Source: Bacillota bacterium
Lineage (GTDB): Bacteria > Bacillota > Clostridia > Tissierellales > Peptoniphilaceae
Assembly (NCBI GenBank): GCA_023394045.1
Contig: JAEXBN010000040.1
Span: 1-19,410 of the forward strand
Reading direction: 5' to 3'
DNA: 19,410 nucleotides
Below the pieces are notes generated by a model. That model made no database searches, was not told the DNA's origin, and saw nothing but the letters and a program-made list of their open reading frames with translations. This document shows, piece after piece, positions 7,107 through 14,630 of this stretch. The position numbers were made by a program, and so were the translations under genes. How positions within the stretch are numbered: position 1 is the first letter of the stretch; every line of letters starts with the position of its first letter.

Positions 7107-9761
7107 ATGTCCCGGGAAAGACAAAAAACCTTTTTGATGATTGATGGATCGAACCTGCTGTTTCGCGCTTTTTATGCGATTCGGAATTTGACGACGGCGG
7201 AGGGAGTCTCGACGAATGGCGTTTATGGGTTCTTGATGATGTACCTGAAAGCGGTGGAGCTGGTTCATCCAGACTATATCATGGTTGCGTTTGACCGGGC
7301 GGGAGGAACGTTCCGCACAGAAGAATATGCGGATTATAAGGGAACGCGCCAAAAAACGCCGGATGAATTGTCCATACAGTTTGGCATGACAAAAGATTTG
7401 CTCGCTGCGATGAATGTTCATGCGGTGGATGTGGAAGGCTATGAAGCAGATGATATCATCGGCACTGTGGCGCTCCGTGCCGCTCAACAGGGCATGCGAT
7501 CGGTCTTATTGACGGGGGATCGGGACTATTTTCAGCTGGTGGATGAGAACACGACGGTTTTGTTTACTAAAAAAGGGATCTCTCAGCTTGAAGTTGTCGA
7601 TGAGGCGTGGATCCAGGAGCAATACGGTCTCCGCCCGGCGGATCTGATTGAAGTGAAAGGTCTGCAGGGAGACGCATCGGATCATATTCCGGGAGTCGCT
7701 GGAGTAGGGGAAAAGACCGCTCTGAAATTAGTCCGCGAATACGGAACGATTGAAAACATCTATGCGCATTTGGATGAACTCAGCGGAAAAAAGCTCAAAC
7801 AAAATCTCATGGAAGGTGAAACGCAGGCTTATTTGAGCCGAAAAATCGGAACCATTTTCAGGGATGTTCCGATGGAGGAATCCATGGATGATTTTGTTGT
7901 TCGCGAAGTGGATCAGGAAAAATTAACGTCCAGCTTAGAGCGCCTAGAGTTTTACTCTTTTGCCGATCGCTTCCATGTTGAAGGGTCTAAAGCGCAGCTC
8001 GTTGCAGATTCGGAGCGCATTTCAGACGAAGGCTGGGAGGATCTGGCGCAAAGATTGCGCACAGAAGCGTTGGTGGGGTTTCAGATCCTGCCGGAGGAGC
8101 CGCATTATATGCAGTCAAAAGCAGCATTATGCGCTTTTGCTTCCGAAGATCACGTTTATATTCTCCCTTTGGAAGGCCATGAAGCGGCGTTTCGGTCGGC
8201 GTTTGAGGGGCTTTTCCGTTCGGAGGTCACCTTTCTTTCTTACGATATAAAAGCGAGCATCGTTTTACTGCACCGGCTGGGCATTGATTTTGATGCTTCA
8301 TACATTGATGTCATGCTGATGGAATATCTTCTGGATCCGGGGCGCTCCAGCTATGAACCGGCCGCGCTTGCCAGCCGAGTGCTTTCCCGCTCCATGAAAA
8401 CCGAAGAGGAGGTGTTTGGAAAAGGGAAGAGCCGAAAGACGGTCAGGGAAATGGATGAGGAGACCTTGGATGATTATCTGGCTTCCTGCCTGATGGCGAT
8501 ACGGGATGCACATCCGATCCTTGAACAACAGGTGCGCGATTTGGGGATGGAGGAGCTGTTTCAGACGATTGAAAATCCACTGGCACTTGTTTTGGCACAC
8601 ATGGAGATTGAAGGGGTCTGTATCGATCAAGACCAGCTGGACGTTTTGGATCGGGATTTTTCCGCCGCATTGGAGCGCTATGAGCACGAGGTGTATGAAG
8701 CGGCCGGAGAAACGTTCAATTTGAATTCACCGAAACAATTAGGGGAATTGCTCTTTGAGACGCTCGGATTGCCTCATGGCAAAAAAACAAAGACGGGCTA
8801 CTCCACCAATGCGGACGTGCTGGAGAAACTCAGGGGGGCACATCCGGTTGTCGACGCGATTCTCAATTATCGCAAATTGGCGAAACTGAAATCGACCTAT
8901 GTGGACGGCTTGAGACCTCATATTGGGTCGGACGGGCGGATTCATTCCACGTTCCGGCAAAATGTCGCGGCGACGGGGCGCATTTCTTCCACGGAGCCCA
9001 ATTTGCAGAACATTCCGGTACGAACAGAAGAAGGGCGCAAGCTGAGAGGCGTCATTGTGGCAGGATCGGGCGCTCAGCTTGTGGATGCGGATTATTCCCA
9101 GATTGAATTGCGCATTCTCGCGTCGCTGAGCGGCGACCAAGCGATGATTCAAGCGTTCCGGGATGGCGAGGATATTCACCGAAAGACGGCTGCTGAGGTG
9201 AACCACATCGCTCCGGAAGAGGTGAGTGCATTGCAGCGCTCTCATGCGAAGGCGGTGAACTTTGGAATCATCTATGGGATCAGCGACTACGGTCTGTCGA
9301 GGGATCTGAATATTTCAAGGGCGGAAGCGAAAGCCTATATCGATGGCTACAAAGATTCCTATCCGGAGATTCGTTCTTACATGGAATCCGTGGTGCAGCA
9401 GGCGAAGCAGGATGGCTATGTGACGACCTATTTTGGGCGTCGGAGGAATATTCCGGAGCTGACGAGTAAAAATTATAATTTGCGCGGATTCGGCGAGCGT
9501 GTGGCTTTGAATACGCCTATTCAAGGAACCGCTGCGGACATCATTAAACGCGCGATGATCCGCGTGGATCGGGCACTTCGGGACTCAAATTTTCGGGCGC
9601 GGCTGGTGCTGCAGATTCATGATGAACTCATTGTGGAGGCGCCGGAAGAGGAGGCGAACGAAGTGGGTGCGCTTCTTGTTTCATTGATGGAAGATGATAC
9701 ATTTGCGGTGCGCCTGACCTGCGAGATGAAAATCGGACATAGCTGGTTGGAAACCAAGTGA
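7107..9761 (+). CDS. polA: DNA polymerase I, proofreading-deficient type
   Basis: An 884-residue repair and Okazaki-fragment-processing polymerase. Domains: 5'-nuclease (about 1-290) with MIDGSN, YEADD, TGDRDYFQL and the GVAGVGEKTA helix-hairpin-helix motif; a 3'-5' exonuclease-like domain (about 310-490); and the family A polymerase (about 500-884). The polymerase motifs are intact: A with DYSQIELR (Asp662), B with AKAVNFGIIYG, and C with IHDEL (His838, Asp839, Glu840). The exonuclease domain has lost the catalytic carboxylates: the DTET-type motif region reads VGFQILPEE, and the Tyr-x3-Asp motif is not found. Proofreading is therefore probably absent, as in Bacillus and Thermus PolI. AGGGGGAG (7096-7103) precedes the ATG. 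The stop codon is followed within about 75 nt by coaE, suggesting co-transcription. Confidence 0.97.
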   Translation: MSRERQKTFLMIDGSNLLFRAFYAIRNLTTAEGVSTNGVYGFLMMYLKAVELVHPDYIMVAFDRAGGTFRTEEYADYKGTRQKTPDELSIQFGMTKDLLAAMNVHAVDVEGYEADDIIGTVALRAAQQGMRSVLLTGDRDYFQLVDENTTVLFTKKGISQLEVVDEAWIQEQYGLRPADLIEVKGLQGDASDHIPGVAGVGEKTALKLVREYGTIENIYAHLDELSGKKLKQNLMEGETQAYLSRKIGTIFRDVPMEESMDDFVVREVDQEKLTSSLERLEFYSFADRFHVEGSKAQLVADSERISDEGWEDLAQRLRTEALVGFQILPEEPHYMQSKAALCAFASEDHVYILPLEGHEAAFRSAFEGLFRSEVTFLSYDIKASIVLLHRLGIDFDASYIDVMLMEYLLDPGRSSYEPAALASRVLSRSMKTEEEVFGKGKSRKTVREMDEETLDDYLASCLMAIRDAHPILEQQVRDLGMEELFQTIENPLALVLAHMEIEGVCIDQDQLDVLDRDFSAALERYEHEVYEAAGETFNLNSPKQLGELLFETLGLPHGKKTKTGYSTNADVLEKLRGAHPVVDAILNYRKLAKLKSTYVDGLRPHIGSDGRIHSTFRQNVAATGRISSTEPNLQNIPVRTEEGRKLRGVIVAGSGAQLVDADYSQIELRILASLSGDQAMIQAFRDGEDIHRKTAAEVNHIAPEEVSALQRSHAKAVNFGIIYGISDYGLSRDLNISRAEAKAYIDGYKDSYPEIRSYMESVVQQAKQDGYVTTYFGRRRNIPELTSKNYNLRGFGERVALNTPIQGTAADIIKRAMIRVDRALRDSNFRARLVLQIHDELIVEAPEEEANEVGALLVSLMEDDTFAVRLTCEMKIGHSWLETK

Positions 9762-9835
9762 TTGTGCCTTCTGACCGGGTCAAGATGGCTTTATTATGTA
9801 TTTCACGTTACAATGAAAAAGACGGGAGAGGAAAT

Positions 9836-10498
9836 GTGGGAGAACGAAGGCTGCACCGCATTGGGCTGACGGGGAGTATTGCGACAGGGAAGTCGACAGC
9901 AGCGCGTTTGCTTCGCGAAATGGGCTATATGGTTCTCGATGCGGATCAGATTTATCATCAGCTGATTGAGAGGTCTTCATCCTTATCTCAGGCCATCGCC
10001 AATGCCTTTGGACAGGAAATTCTTGATCCAAAAACAGGCGGCGTGGATCGCCGTGCGTTAGGCTCGCTGGTTTTTCATGATCAGGAAGCATTGAAGCGGC
10101 TGAATGCAATCACTCATCCTGCGGTGTTTAACGCCCTGTCGAAAGAGGCGGATCAGCGGGAGCACATTTGGGCGGAGAGCGCTCGCGAGAGTTCATTGCT
10201 TTTCTTTGATGTGCCGCTTCTGATTGAGGCACGGGAACTTGCGGTTCCGCTGCATCTGAATGGAATCTGGTTGATCACGGCAGATCCGGAAATCCAGCTG
10301 AAGCGGTTGATGGAGCGTGAGCAGCTGGATCAAAATCTCGCGATGGAGCGAATTCGTGCTCACGCTCCTCAGGAAGAAAAGGAAAAGTTTGCCACCCTCG
10401 TCATTCCTAATAATAGGGACGAGGAAACATTGCGGCATGTTCTTTGCAGTGCCGCTGCAGAGGAGATCAATCATGGCATTCGTCAAGACATTTTTTAG
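9836..10498 (+). CDS. coaE: Dephospho-CoA kinase
   Basis: Final step of coenzyme A synthesis: ATP-dependent phosphorylation of the ribose 3'-hydroxyl of dephospho-CoA, in the cytosol. The P-loop GLTGSIATGKST (10-21, Lys19), the LDADQIYH segment with paired Asp residues (about 34-41), the THPAV motif and DVPLLIE are all typical. I chose GTG at 9836 (220 residues, near the family size of about 200) because GAGAGGA lies just upstream (9826-9832) and the P-loop falls at the expected distance. A GTG at 9758 overlapping the polA stop, or an ATG at 9785, would add 17 to 26 residues with no counterpart in the family. The lytic transglycosylase gene begins inside the 3' end, overlapping by 26 nt. Confidence 0.93.
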   Translation: MGERRLHRIGLTGSIATGKSTAARLLREMGYMVLDADQIYHQLIERSSSLSQAIANAFGQEILDPKTGGVDRRALGSLVFHDQEALKRLNAITHPAVFNALSKEADQREHIWAESARESSLLFFDVPLLIEARELAVPLHLNGIWLITADPEIQLKRLMEREQLDQNLAMERIRAHAPQEEKEKFATLVIPNNRDEETLRHVLCSAAAEEINHGIRQDIF

Positions 10499-11159
10499 AA
10501 CCATCGGTCATATTTTACGAAATCTCATTATTTTTCTCATTGTGCTGGCCTTTTTAGCGGGTCTGGCGGCATCGTATTTTATTTACCGCGGAACGCAAAA
10601 CTATCCGGTTGCTTATGGGGATTTGATTGAAAAAGTGGCTTCAGAAGAGGGCGTTGCGCCGGCGCTGGTGGCTGCGGTTGTTCGTACGGAGAGCGACTTT
10701 GATGCCGACGTGGTCGCTTTTGATGGCGGAGTGGGATTGATGCAGCTGATGCCGGATACCTTGGATTGGTCCGCAAAACGGATGGGGGTGGATCCGAGCA
10801 CGCTTGACCCCAAGGATCCGGAAACGAATCTTTCGGTTGGAACTCACTATTTGGCGTATCTCATTGATCGTTATCAGAGTGAAGATCTGGCGATCGTTGC
10901 CTACAACACAGGATTTGCGAATGTGGATGGATGGCTGAAGGACGGGACGATTACCTGGGACATTGAGACCATGAACCGCATTCCGTACGAGGTTCCGAGA
11001 AATTATGTGCAGCGCGTCAATAAAGCACAGGAAATTTATCAGACATTTTATGGGCATGACCTTCCGGATAATACCTGGAAAGAAAACACACTGAAACTGG
11101 CCTTTCAAAATCTTCTGTCTACACTCGGACGATTTTGGTCTGAGATCGGGATCTTTTGA
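10473..11159 (+). CDS. Membrane-anchored lytic transglycosylase (SLT domain)
   Basis: Predicted to cleave the MurNAc-GlcNAc bond of peptidoglycan with 1,6-anhydro product formation, acting outside the membrane. The 228 residues begin with a short basic segment and one hydrophobic helix (about 14-38, LRNLIIFLIVLAFLAGLAAS) that acts as signal anchor. The Slt70-type catalytic domain follows: VVRTESDF with Glu73 as catalytic acid, GVGLMQLMP (86-94), and AYNTG (143-147). The ATG at 10473 is preceded by AGAGGAGAT (10460-10468), a good site; extending upstream would fuse coaE-overlapping frame sequence with no domain. The start lies inside coaE, so translation is probably coupled. No terminator is evident after its stop. 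Confidence 0.9.
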   Translation: MAFVKTFFRTIGHILRNLIIFLIVLAFLAGLAASYFIYRGTQNYPVAYGDLIEKVASEEGVAPALVAAVVRTESDFDADVVAFDGGVGLMQLMPDTLDWSAKRMGVDPSTLDPKDPETNLSVGTHYLAYLIDRYQSEDLAIVAYNTGFANVDGWLKDGTITWDIETMNRIPYEVPRNYVQRVNKAQEIYQTFYGHDLPDNTWKENTLKLAFQNLLSTLGRFWSEIGIF

Positions 11160-11198
11160 GAGGCTTGGAATTTTTTCTGTAGCTGATTCAGTGGTAGC

Positions 11199-11227
11199 TT
11201 GACAAGCGAAAGGTGAATCGCTAGACT
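11199..11227 (+). promoter_or_regulatory. Promoter of the lysine riboswitch transcription unit
   Basis: A perfect -35 TTGACA (11199-11204) and TAGACT (11222-11227, 4 of 6) are separated by exactly 17 nt, placing the start near 11234, about 25 nt before the riboswitch aptamer. The -35 lies in the near-palindrome GCTTG-A-CAAGC (11197-11207). Confidence 0.82.
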
Positions 11228-11256
11228 TGTAAAAAATCAATCATCCTTATCATTCA

Positions 11257-11420
11257 GATGAGGTAGAGGCGCGGGAACGAAAAGTACCTTTTGGAGGCGG
11301 TGGCCGATGAAAAAAGGGAAAGGCGTTACCGCCGAAATGGGAATCCGGACACGGATTGCTGTTGGGGCGGCATTCAATAGATGCCGTACTGTCACCGAAC
11401 ATTCGGTGTTGCGCTACTGG
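11257..11420 (+). promoter_or_regulatory. Lysine riboswitch (L-box) aptamer
   Basis: The conserved L-box core is present in order: GGTAGAGGCGCG (11262-11273), AGTA (11283-11286), GGAGG (11293-11297), CCGATGAA (11304-11311), GGAAAGG (11317-11323), a GGCG/CGCC stem (11322-11325 with 11330-11333) and CCGAAAT. AATCC/GGATT (11342-11346 with 11352-11356) forms P3. GGCAT/ATGCC (11369-11373 with 11381-11385) around TCAATAG forms P4, then ACTGTCA. CACCGAA/TTCGGTG (11393-11399 with 11402-11408) forms P5. P1 can close as GGTAG (11262-11266) with CTACT (11414-11418). The match to the known B. subtilis lysC leader pattern is close throughout. It lies directly before an intrinsic terminator and an amino acid ABC importer, so lysine should switch off import by premature termination. 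Confidence 0.95.
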
Positions 11421-11435
11421 ATTCGACTCGGCAGA

Positions 11436-11463
11436 GAGAAGGCGCACGCCTTCTCCTTTTTTT
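11436..11463 (+). terminator. Riboswitch-controlled attenuator (intrinsic terminator)
   Basis: GAGAAGGC (11436-11443) pairs with GCCTTCTC (11448-11455) around GCAC, followed by a C and seven Ts (11457-11463). It sits between the lysine aptamer and the transporter coding region, in the place expected of the expression platform. I could not assign the competing antiterminator with confidence. Confidence 0.9.
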
Positions 11464-11490
11464 ATTGATTTTTCAGGCGAGCGAATGGAA

Positions 11491-11506
11491 CGATGCCTTT
11501 GCATCG
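11491..11506 (+). other. Hairpin just upstream of the transporter ribosome binding site
   Basis: CGATGC (11491-11496) pairs perfectly with GCATCG (11501-11506) around CTTT, ending two bases before the AAAGGA (11508-11513) used by the transporter gene. It may tune translation or mRNA stability; no direct evidence for either. Confidence 0.45.
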
Positions 11507-11521
11507 GAAAGGAAGAATGAA

Positions 11522-13126
11522 ATGAGACGAGGAAGAACCCATCGATTCTGCTTGCATCTGAGCCTGCTGCTCTTGGTATGGATGCTGTTTGCTCCGAGTG
11601 TTCAGGCGGACGCGGCGACATCGGCGGAGCCGTTTCGAGTGGGGATGGAAGTGAATTATGCACCGTTTAATTGGTCGCAGACGACAGCGGAAAATGGGGC
11701 GGTGCCCGTGGTCAATAGTCCGGGAGAATATGCGAATGGCTATGACGTCTGGATGGCTCGGCGCATTGCGGATGGCTTGGGCAGACCGCTGGAAATCCAA
11801 AAAATTGAGTGGGATGGACTCCCGCCGGCGCTGACATCAGGAAAAATTGATGCGATTATTGCTGGAATGAGCCCCACCGCAGAGCGAAAAGAACAAATTG
11901 ATTTTACAGAAAAATACTATACGTCGGATCTGGTCATTGTGGTAAAAAAAGAGGGTCCATTTGCTTCCGCTCAAAGTCTTGGGGATTTTAGCGGCGCGAA
12001 GGTGACCGGCCAGCTCAATACGTTTCATTATACGATGATCGATCAGATTCCGGGGGTGCTCAAGCAGGAAGCGATGGATAGTTTTCCTACGATGATGACC
12101 GCGCTTGATGCGGGAACCATTGACGGGTACATCTCGGAGCGCCCAGGAGCGATGGCAGCGATAGCGGCTAACCCGAGACTGGCGATGGTCACCTTCCCGG
12201 AAGGTCAGGGATTTGAAGCCGATCCGGAAGATACGACGGTGGCTGTAGGGCTTGCCAAAGGCAGCCCCCTGCGTGAATCCATCAATCAGATTTTGAGCGG
12301 CATTCCGGAGCAGGAGCGCCAGCAAACGATGGATCAGATGGTTTCCATTCAGCTGAAGAGTGAGTCCGAAGAAGGAGAAGATCAACCGGCTGAAGGTTTC
12401 CTGGCATCCATGATGAGCATCTGGAATGAGTATTCCTCATTGTTTCTGCGCGGTATCGCGATGACGCTTTTGATCTCGCTGCTGGGCACCGCTTTCGGAC
12501 TGCTCATTGGATTTGCCGTTCAGATCGTCCGGACGATCCCTGTGATTCGCAAACGGTTCAGAGCGATCCCGGTGCGCCTTGTTCAGTGGATTCTCACCGC
12601 TTATGTTGAAATCTTCCGTTCAACGCCGATGATGGTGCAGGCGATGCTGATCTACTACGGAAGCAAACAGTTTTTCAATATTGACATGAACCCTTTGGCG
12701 GCTGGAATTTTGATCGTTTCCATCAATACAGGAGCCTATCTGGCGGAGACCGTGCGGGGCGGAATCGACTCTGTGGACCAGGGGCAGTTTGAGGCGGCTC
12801 ATGCGCTGGGGCTCAGCCACGGACAGAAGATGCGCTACATCATTCTGCCTCAGGCGATGCGCGCCATTCTTCCGTCGATTGGAAATGAGCTCATTGTGAA
12901 CATCAAAGATACATCGGTATTGAATGTGATTTCGGTGACCGAGCTGTTTTTCCTGACCAAGAGTGTGGCAGGATCGACATTGCAGATTTTTCCGGCGTAT
13001 ATGATTGTCGCGCTGATTTATTTTGTGCTGACACGTTTGGCCAACGCCATCATTCGTGTGATCGGACAGCGTGTCAATCCGGGAAGTCGATTTGAGATCA
13101 CGAGTGTGACGGGTACGGAGGTGTGA
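11522..13126 (+). CDS. Fused amino acid-binding protein/permease of ABC importer (predicted lysine)
   Basis: A 534-residue fusion. A signal peptide (about 1-29, hydrophobic LSLLLLVWMLFAPSVQA) precedes a family 3 solute-binding domain (about 36-275: FRVGMEVNYAPFNW, GYDVWMARRIA, DAIIAGMSPTAERKEQIDFT). A HisM/GlnP-type permease domain (about 305-525) follows, with several hydrophobic helices, the FRSTPMMVQ segment and the EAA loop QFEAAHALG (about 422-430). The binding domain is thus tethered outside the membrane to its own permease, as in GlnP-type importers of Gram-positives. The family takes up polar or basic amino acids; lysine is inferred from the riboswitch upstream. The ATG at 11522 has AAAGGA 8 nt upstream. 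An in-frame ATG at 11381 would run through the riboswitch and terminator and was rejected. The ATPase gene follows after one base. Confidence 0.92.
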   Translation: MRRGRTHRFCLHLSLLLLVWMLFAPSVQADAATSAEPFRVGMEVNYAPFNWSQTTAENGAVPVVNSPGEYANGYDVWMARRIADGLGRPLEIQKIEWDGLPPALTSGKIDAIIAGMSPTAERKEQIDFTEKYYTSDLVIVVKKEGPFASAQSLGDFSGAKVTGQLNTFHYTMIDQIPGVLKQEAMDSFPTMMTALDAGTIDGYISERPGAMAAIAANPRLAMVTFPEGQGFEADPEDTTVAVGLAKGSPLRESINQILSGIPEQERQQTMDQMVSIQLKSESEEGEDQPAEGFLASMMSIWNEYSSLFLRGIAMTLLISLLGTAFGLLIGFAVQIVRTIPVIRKRFRAIPVRLVQWILTAYVEIFRSTPMMVQAMLIYYGSKQFFNIDMNPLAAGILIVSINTGAYLAETVRGGIDSVDQGQFEAAHALGLSHGQKMRYIILPQAMRAILPSIGNELIVNIKDTSVLNVISVTELFFLTKSVAGSTLQIFPAYMIVALIYFVLTRLANAIIRVIGQRVNPGSRFEITSVTGTEV

Positions 13127-13127
13127 G

Positions 13128-13856
13128 ATGACAGAAGCCATTCTTTCCGTTCAAAATCTTCAGAAGGTGTTTCAGGATCATATCGTTTTGCGCCAAATTT
13201 CTTTGGACGTGTTTCCTGGCGAGGTGGTTTCGCTCATTGGACCATCCGGTTCAGGAAAATCGACGCTTCTCCGCTGCTTGAACCGATTGGAGGAGCCGAC
13301 GGGAGGGGATATCTTATTTCATGGAGCCTCCATCCTCGGGGCGGATTTTGATCTGAAACATTACACATCGAAAGTGGGCATGGTGTTTCAGTCGTTCAAT
13401 CTATTCCGCAACATGACGGTTCTTAAAAATTGCATGCTGGCGCAGGAGAAGGTGTTGAACCGACCCCGTGATGAGGCGCAGCAGATTGCCCTGCGCAATC
13501 TGGACAAGGTCGGGATGGGAGAATATGCGGAGGCGATGCCTTCGCAGATTTCCGGCGGGCAGCAGCAACGCGTGGCCATTGCCCGCGCACTTTCTATGGA
13601 TCCGGAAGTGCTTCTTTTTGATGAACCGACTTCAGCGCTGGATCCGCGCAATGTCAACGAAGTGTTGCAAGTGATGCAAAATCTTGCGGCGGGCGGGATG
13701 ACCATGCTGGTCGTGACACATGAGATGGGGTTTGCTCGGAATGTATCTGACCGGGTGGCATTTATGCACGAGGGTGTGATTGAGGAAATCGGCGCGGCTG
13801 ACGAGGTCTTTGAACGGCCGAAATCAGAAGCGCTGCGCCAGTTCCTGGCGGAATAA
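13128..13856 (+). CDS. ATPase subunit of amino acid ABC importer
   Basis: A 242-residue cytosolic ATP-binding subunit that powers the importer encoded just upstream. Walker A GPSGSGKST (38-46, Lys44), Q-loop Gln88 (VFQSFNLF), signature SGGQQQR (142-148), Walker B LLFDEP (Asp165, Glu166), D-loop SALDP and switch His198 (VTHEM) are all intact. Sequence and length fit the GlnQ/HisP polar amino acid group. The start follows the permease stop by one base, with GGAGGTG upstream, so the two genes are one operon under the lysine riboswitch. Substrate assignment rests on that context. Confidence 0.95.
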   Translation: MTEAILSVQNLQKVFQDHIVLRQISLDVFPGEVVSLIGPSGSGKSTLLRCLNRLEEPTGGDILFHGASILGADFDLKHYTSKVGMVFQSFNLFRNMTVLKNCMLAQEKVLNRPRDEAQQIALRNLDKVGMGEYAEAMPSQISGGQQQRVAIARALSMDPEVLLFDEPTSALDPRNVNEVLQVMQNLAAGGMTMLVVTHEMGFARNVSDRVAFMHEGVIEEIGAADEVFERPKSEALRQFLAE

Positions 13857-13898
13857 GGAGCGGGATCCCATGCATTTGAGTGTTTAAGTGAAGAATGA

Positions 13899-13951
13899 CA
13901 GACTGCCTGAGATGCGGAGGCTCCGATCCATCGCGGGCAGTCTGTTTTTTT
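13899..13951 (+). terminator. Rho-independent terminator after the lysine importer operon
   Basis: CAGACTGCC (13899-13907) pairs with GGCAGTCTG (13936-13944), extended by T-G and G-C, followed by seven Ts (13945-13951). The loop region itself can form a second small stem (GATG/CATC and CGG/CCG inside 13911-13932), so the structure is branched. It separates the transporter from the S10 operon. Confidence 0.92.
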
Positions 13952-14002
13952 GCAGCAACTTCAAAGAACATTAAAAGAACAACAAAAATCCTCTTGAGGC
14001 TC

Positions 14003-14031
14003 TTGCCTTGCCTCACGTTAATGGATAGAAT
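14003..14031 (+). promoter_or_regulatory. Promoter of the S10 ribosomal protein operon
   Basis: TTGCCT (14003-14008) and TAGAAT (14026-14031, 5 of 6) are separated by 17 nt, placing the start near 14038, about 235 nt before rpsJ. Two inverted repeats touch the -35: CCTCTTGAGG (13990-13999) and GAGGC/GCCTC (13996-14000 with 14010-14014). Confidence 0.75.
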
Positions 14032-14072
14032 ACTACGGTATGTTGAAATACGGGCGTAGAAGCGGGAGGTTG

Positions 14073-14139
14073 CTCGGCCGTTGAAGGAACTCTAAAGGCA
14101 TTGATATTCGATGTTCTAGAGGGAACAACGGAAGCCGAG
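14073..14139 (+). promoter_or_regulatory. Long hairpin in the S10 operon leader
   Basis: Four nested stems line up in one 67-nt hairpin: CTCGGC/GCCGAG (14073-14078 with 14134-14139), CGTTG/CAACG (14079-14083 with 14126-14130), CTCTA/TAGAG (14090-14094 with 14117-14121), and apical CATTGA/TCGATG with one G-U (14099-14104 with 14108-14113) around TAT. A three-base bulge (14131-14133) and internal loops separate the stems. The size and bulged form are like ribosomal-protein-binding leader RNAs, but I do not recognise a named family. Confidence 0.7.
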
Positions 14140-14140
14140 G

Positions 14141-14199
14141 GAATTTCCGTGGAGCAGTTCGATGACATTCGAACGACGGCGATCGGTATTTCTTTTTTT
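14141..14199 (+). terminator. Candidate attenuator hairpin with T run in the S10 leader
   Basis: GAATTTCCG (14141-14149) pairs with CGGTATTTC (14184-14192) at seven of nine positions (two T-T mismatches), enclosing a perfect inner stem GTTCGA/TCGAAC (14157-14162 with 14169-14174). Seven Ts follow immediately (14193-14199), 76 nt before rpsJ. The base stem is imperfect, so termination would probably be partial or regulated. A competing pairing is CCGT/ACGG (14147-14150 with 14176-14179), which would move the stem away from the T run. Confidence 0.55.
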
Positions 14200-14274
14200 A
14201 AGGTTCGGGATGGATACACCCGGATCAGAGTATCGGGAGGCCGGCGCGTATAGCGCAAAACCAAGGAGGAAAGA

Positions 14275-14583
14275 ATGGCAAATCAGAAGATCAGAATCCG
14301 TCTTCGGGCGTATGACCATGAAGTGATCGACGCTTCAGCGGCCAAGATCGTGGAAGCGTGCAAGCGCTCCGGAGCAGAGGTTTCCGGACCGATTCCGCTG
14401 CCGACAGACAAAGAGATCATCACGATTCTTCGCGCGGTGCACAAGTACAAAGATTCGCGTGAACAGTTCGAGCAGCGCACCCATAAGCGTCTGATCGATA
14501 TCGTGAACCCGAATGTAAAAACGCTTGAAGCGCTGAAGAAATTGAATCTGCCTGCAGGTGTGGACATCGAGATCAAACTGTAA
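14275..14583 (+). CDS. rpsJ: Ribosomal protein uS10 (NusE)
   Basis: Small-subunit protein of the 30S head and, as NusE, a partner of NusB in transcription antitermination. The 102 residues match the family end to end (IRIRLRAYDHEVID at the start, THKRLIDIVNP in the body) and are of normal length. AAGGAGGA (14263-14270) lies 4 nt before the ATG. It is the first gene of the S10 operon, after a long structured leader. A gap of 47 nt separates it from rplC. Confidence 0.99.
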   Translation: MANQKIRIRLRAYDHEVIDASAAKIVEACKRSGAEVSGPIPLPTDKEIITILRAVHKYKDSREQFEQRTHKRLIDIVNPNVKTLEALKKLNLPAGVDIEIKL

Positions 14584-14630
14584 CCCCATTAGAATGATCG
14601 CTTTGGCGATCCGCTGTAAAGGAGGAACTC

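Noticed and set aside
9758..9835. GTG overlapping the polA stop as start of coaE
   Set aside because: It adds 26 residues that the family lacks before the P-loop; GTG at 9836 has a ribosome binding site and gives the usual length.
11234..11463. T-box leader
   Set aside because: No T-box core sequence or specifier loop is seen, while the L-box motifs are present in full order.
11381..11521. Upstream ATG extending the transporter by 47 residues
   Set aside because: The frame would pass through the lysine riboswitch and its terminator and would put sequence before a normal signal peptide.
14073..14199. E. coli-type L4 leader
   Set aside because: The position is the same, but I could not match the stems to the E. 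coli S10 leader, so I leave the family unnamed.
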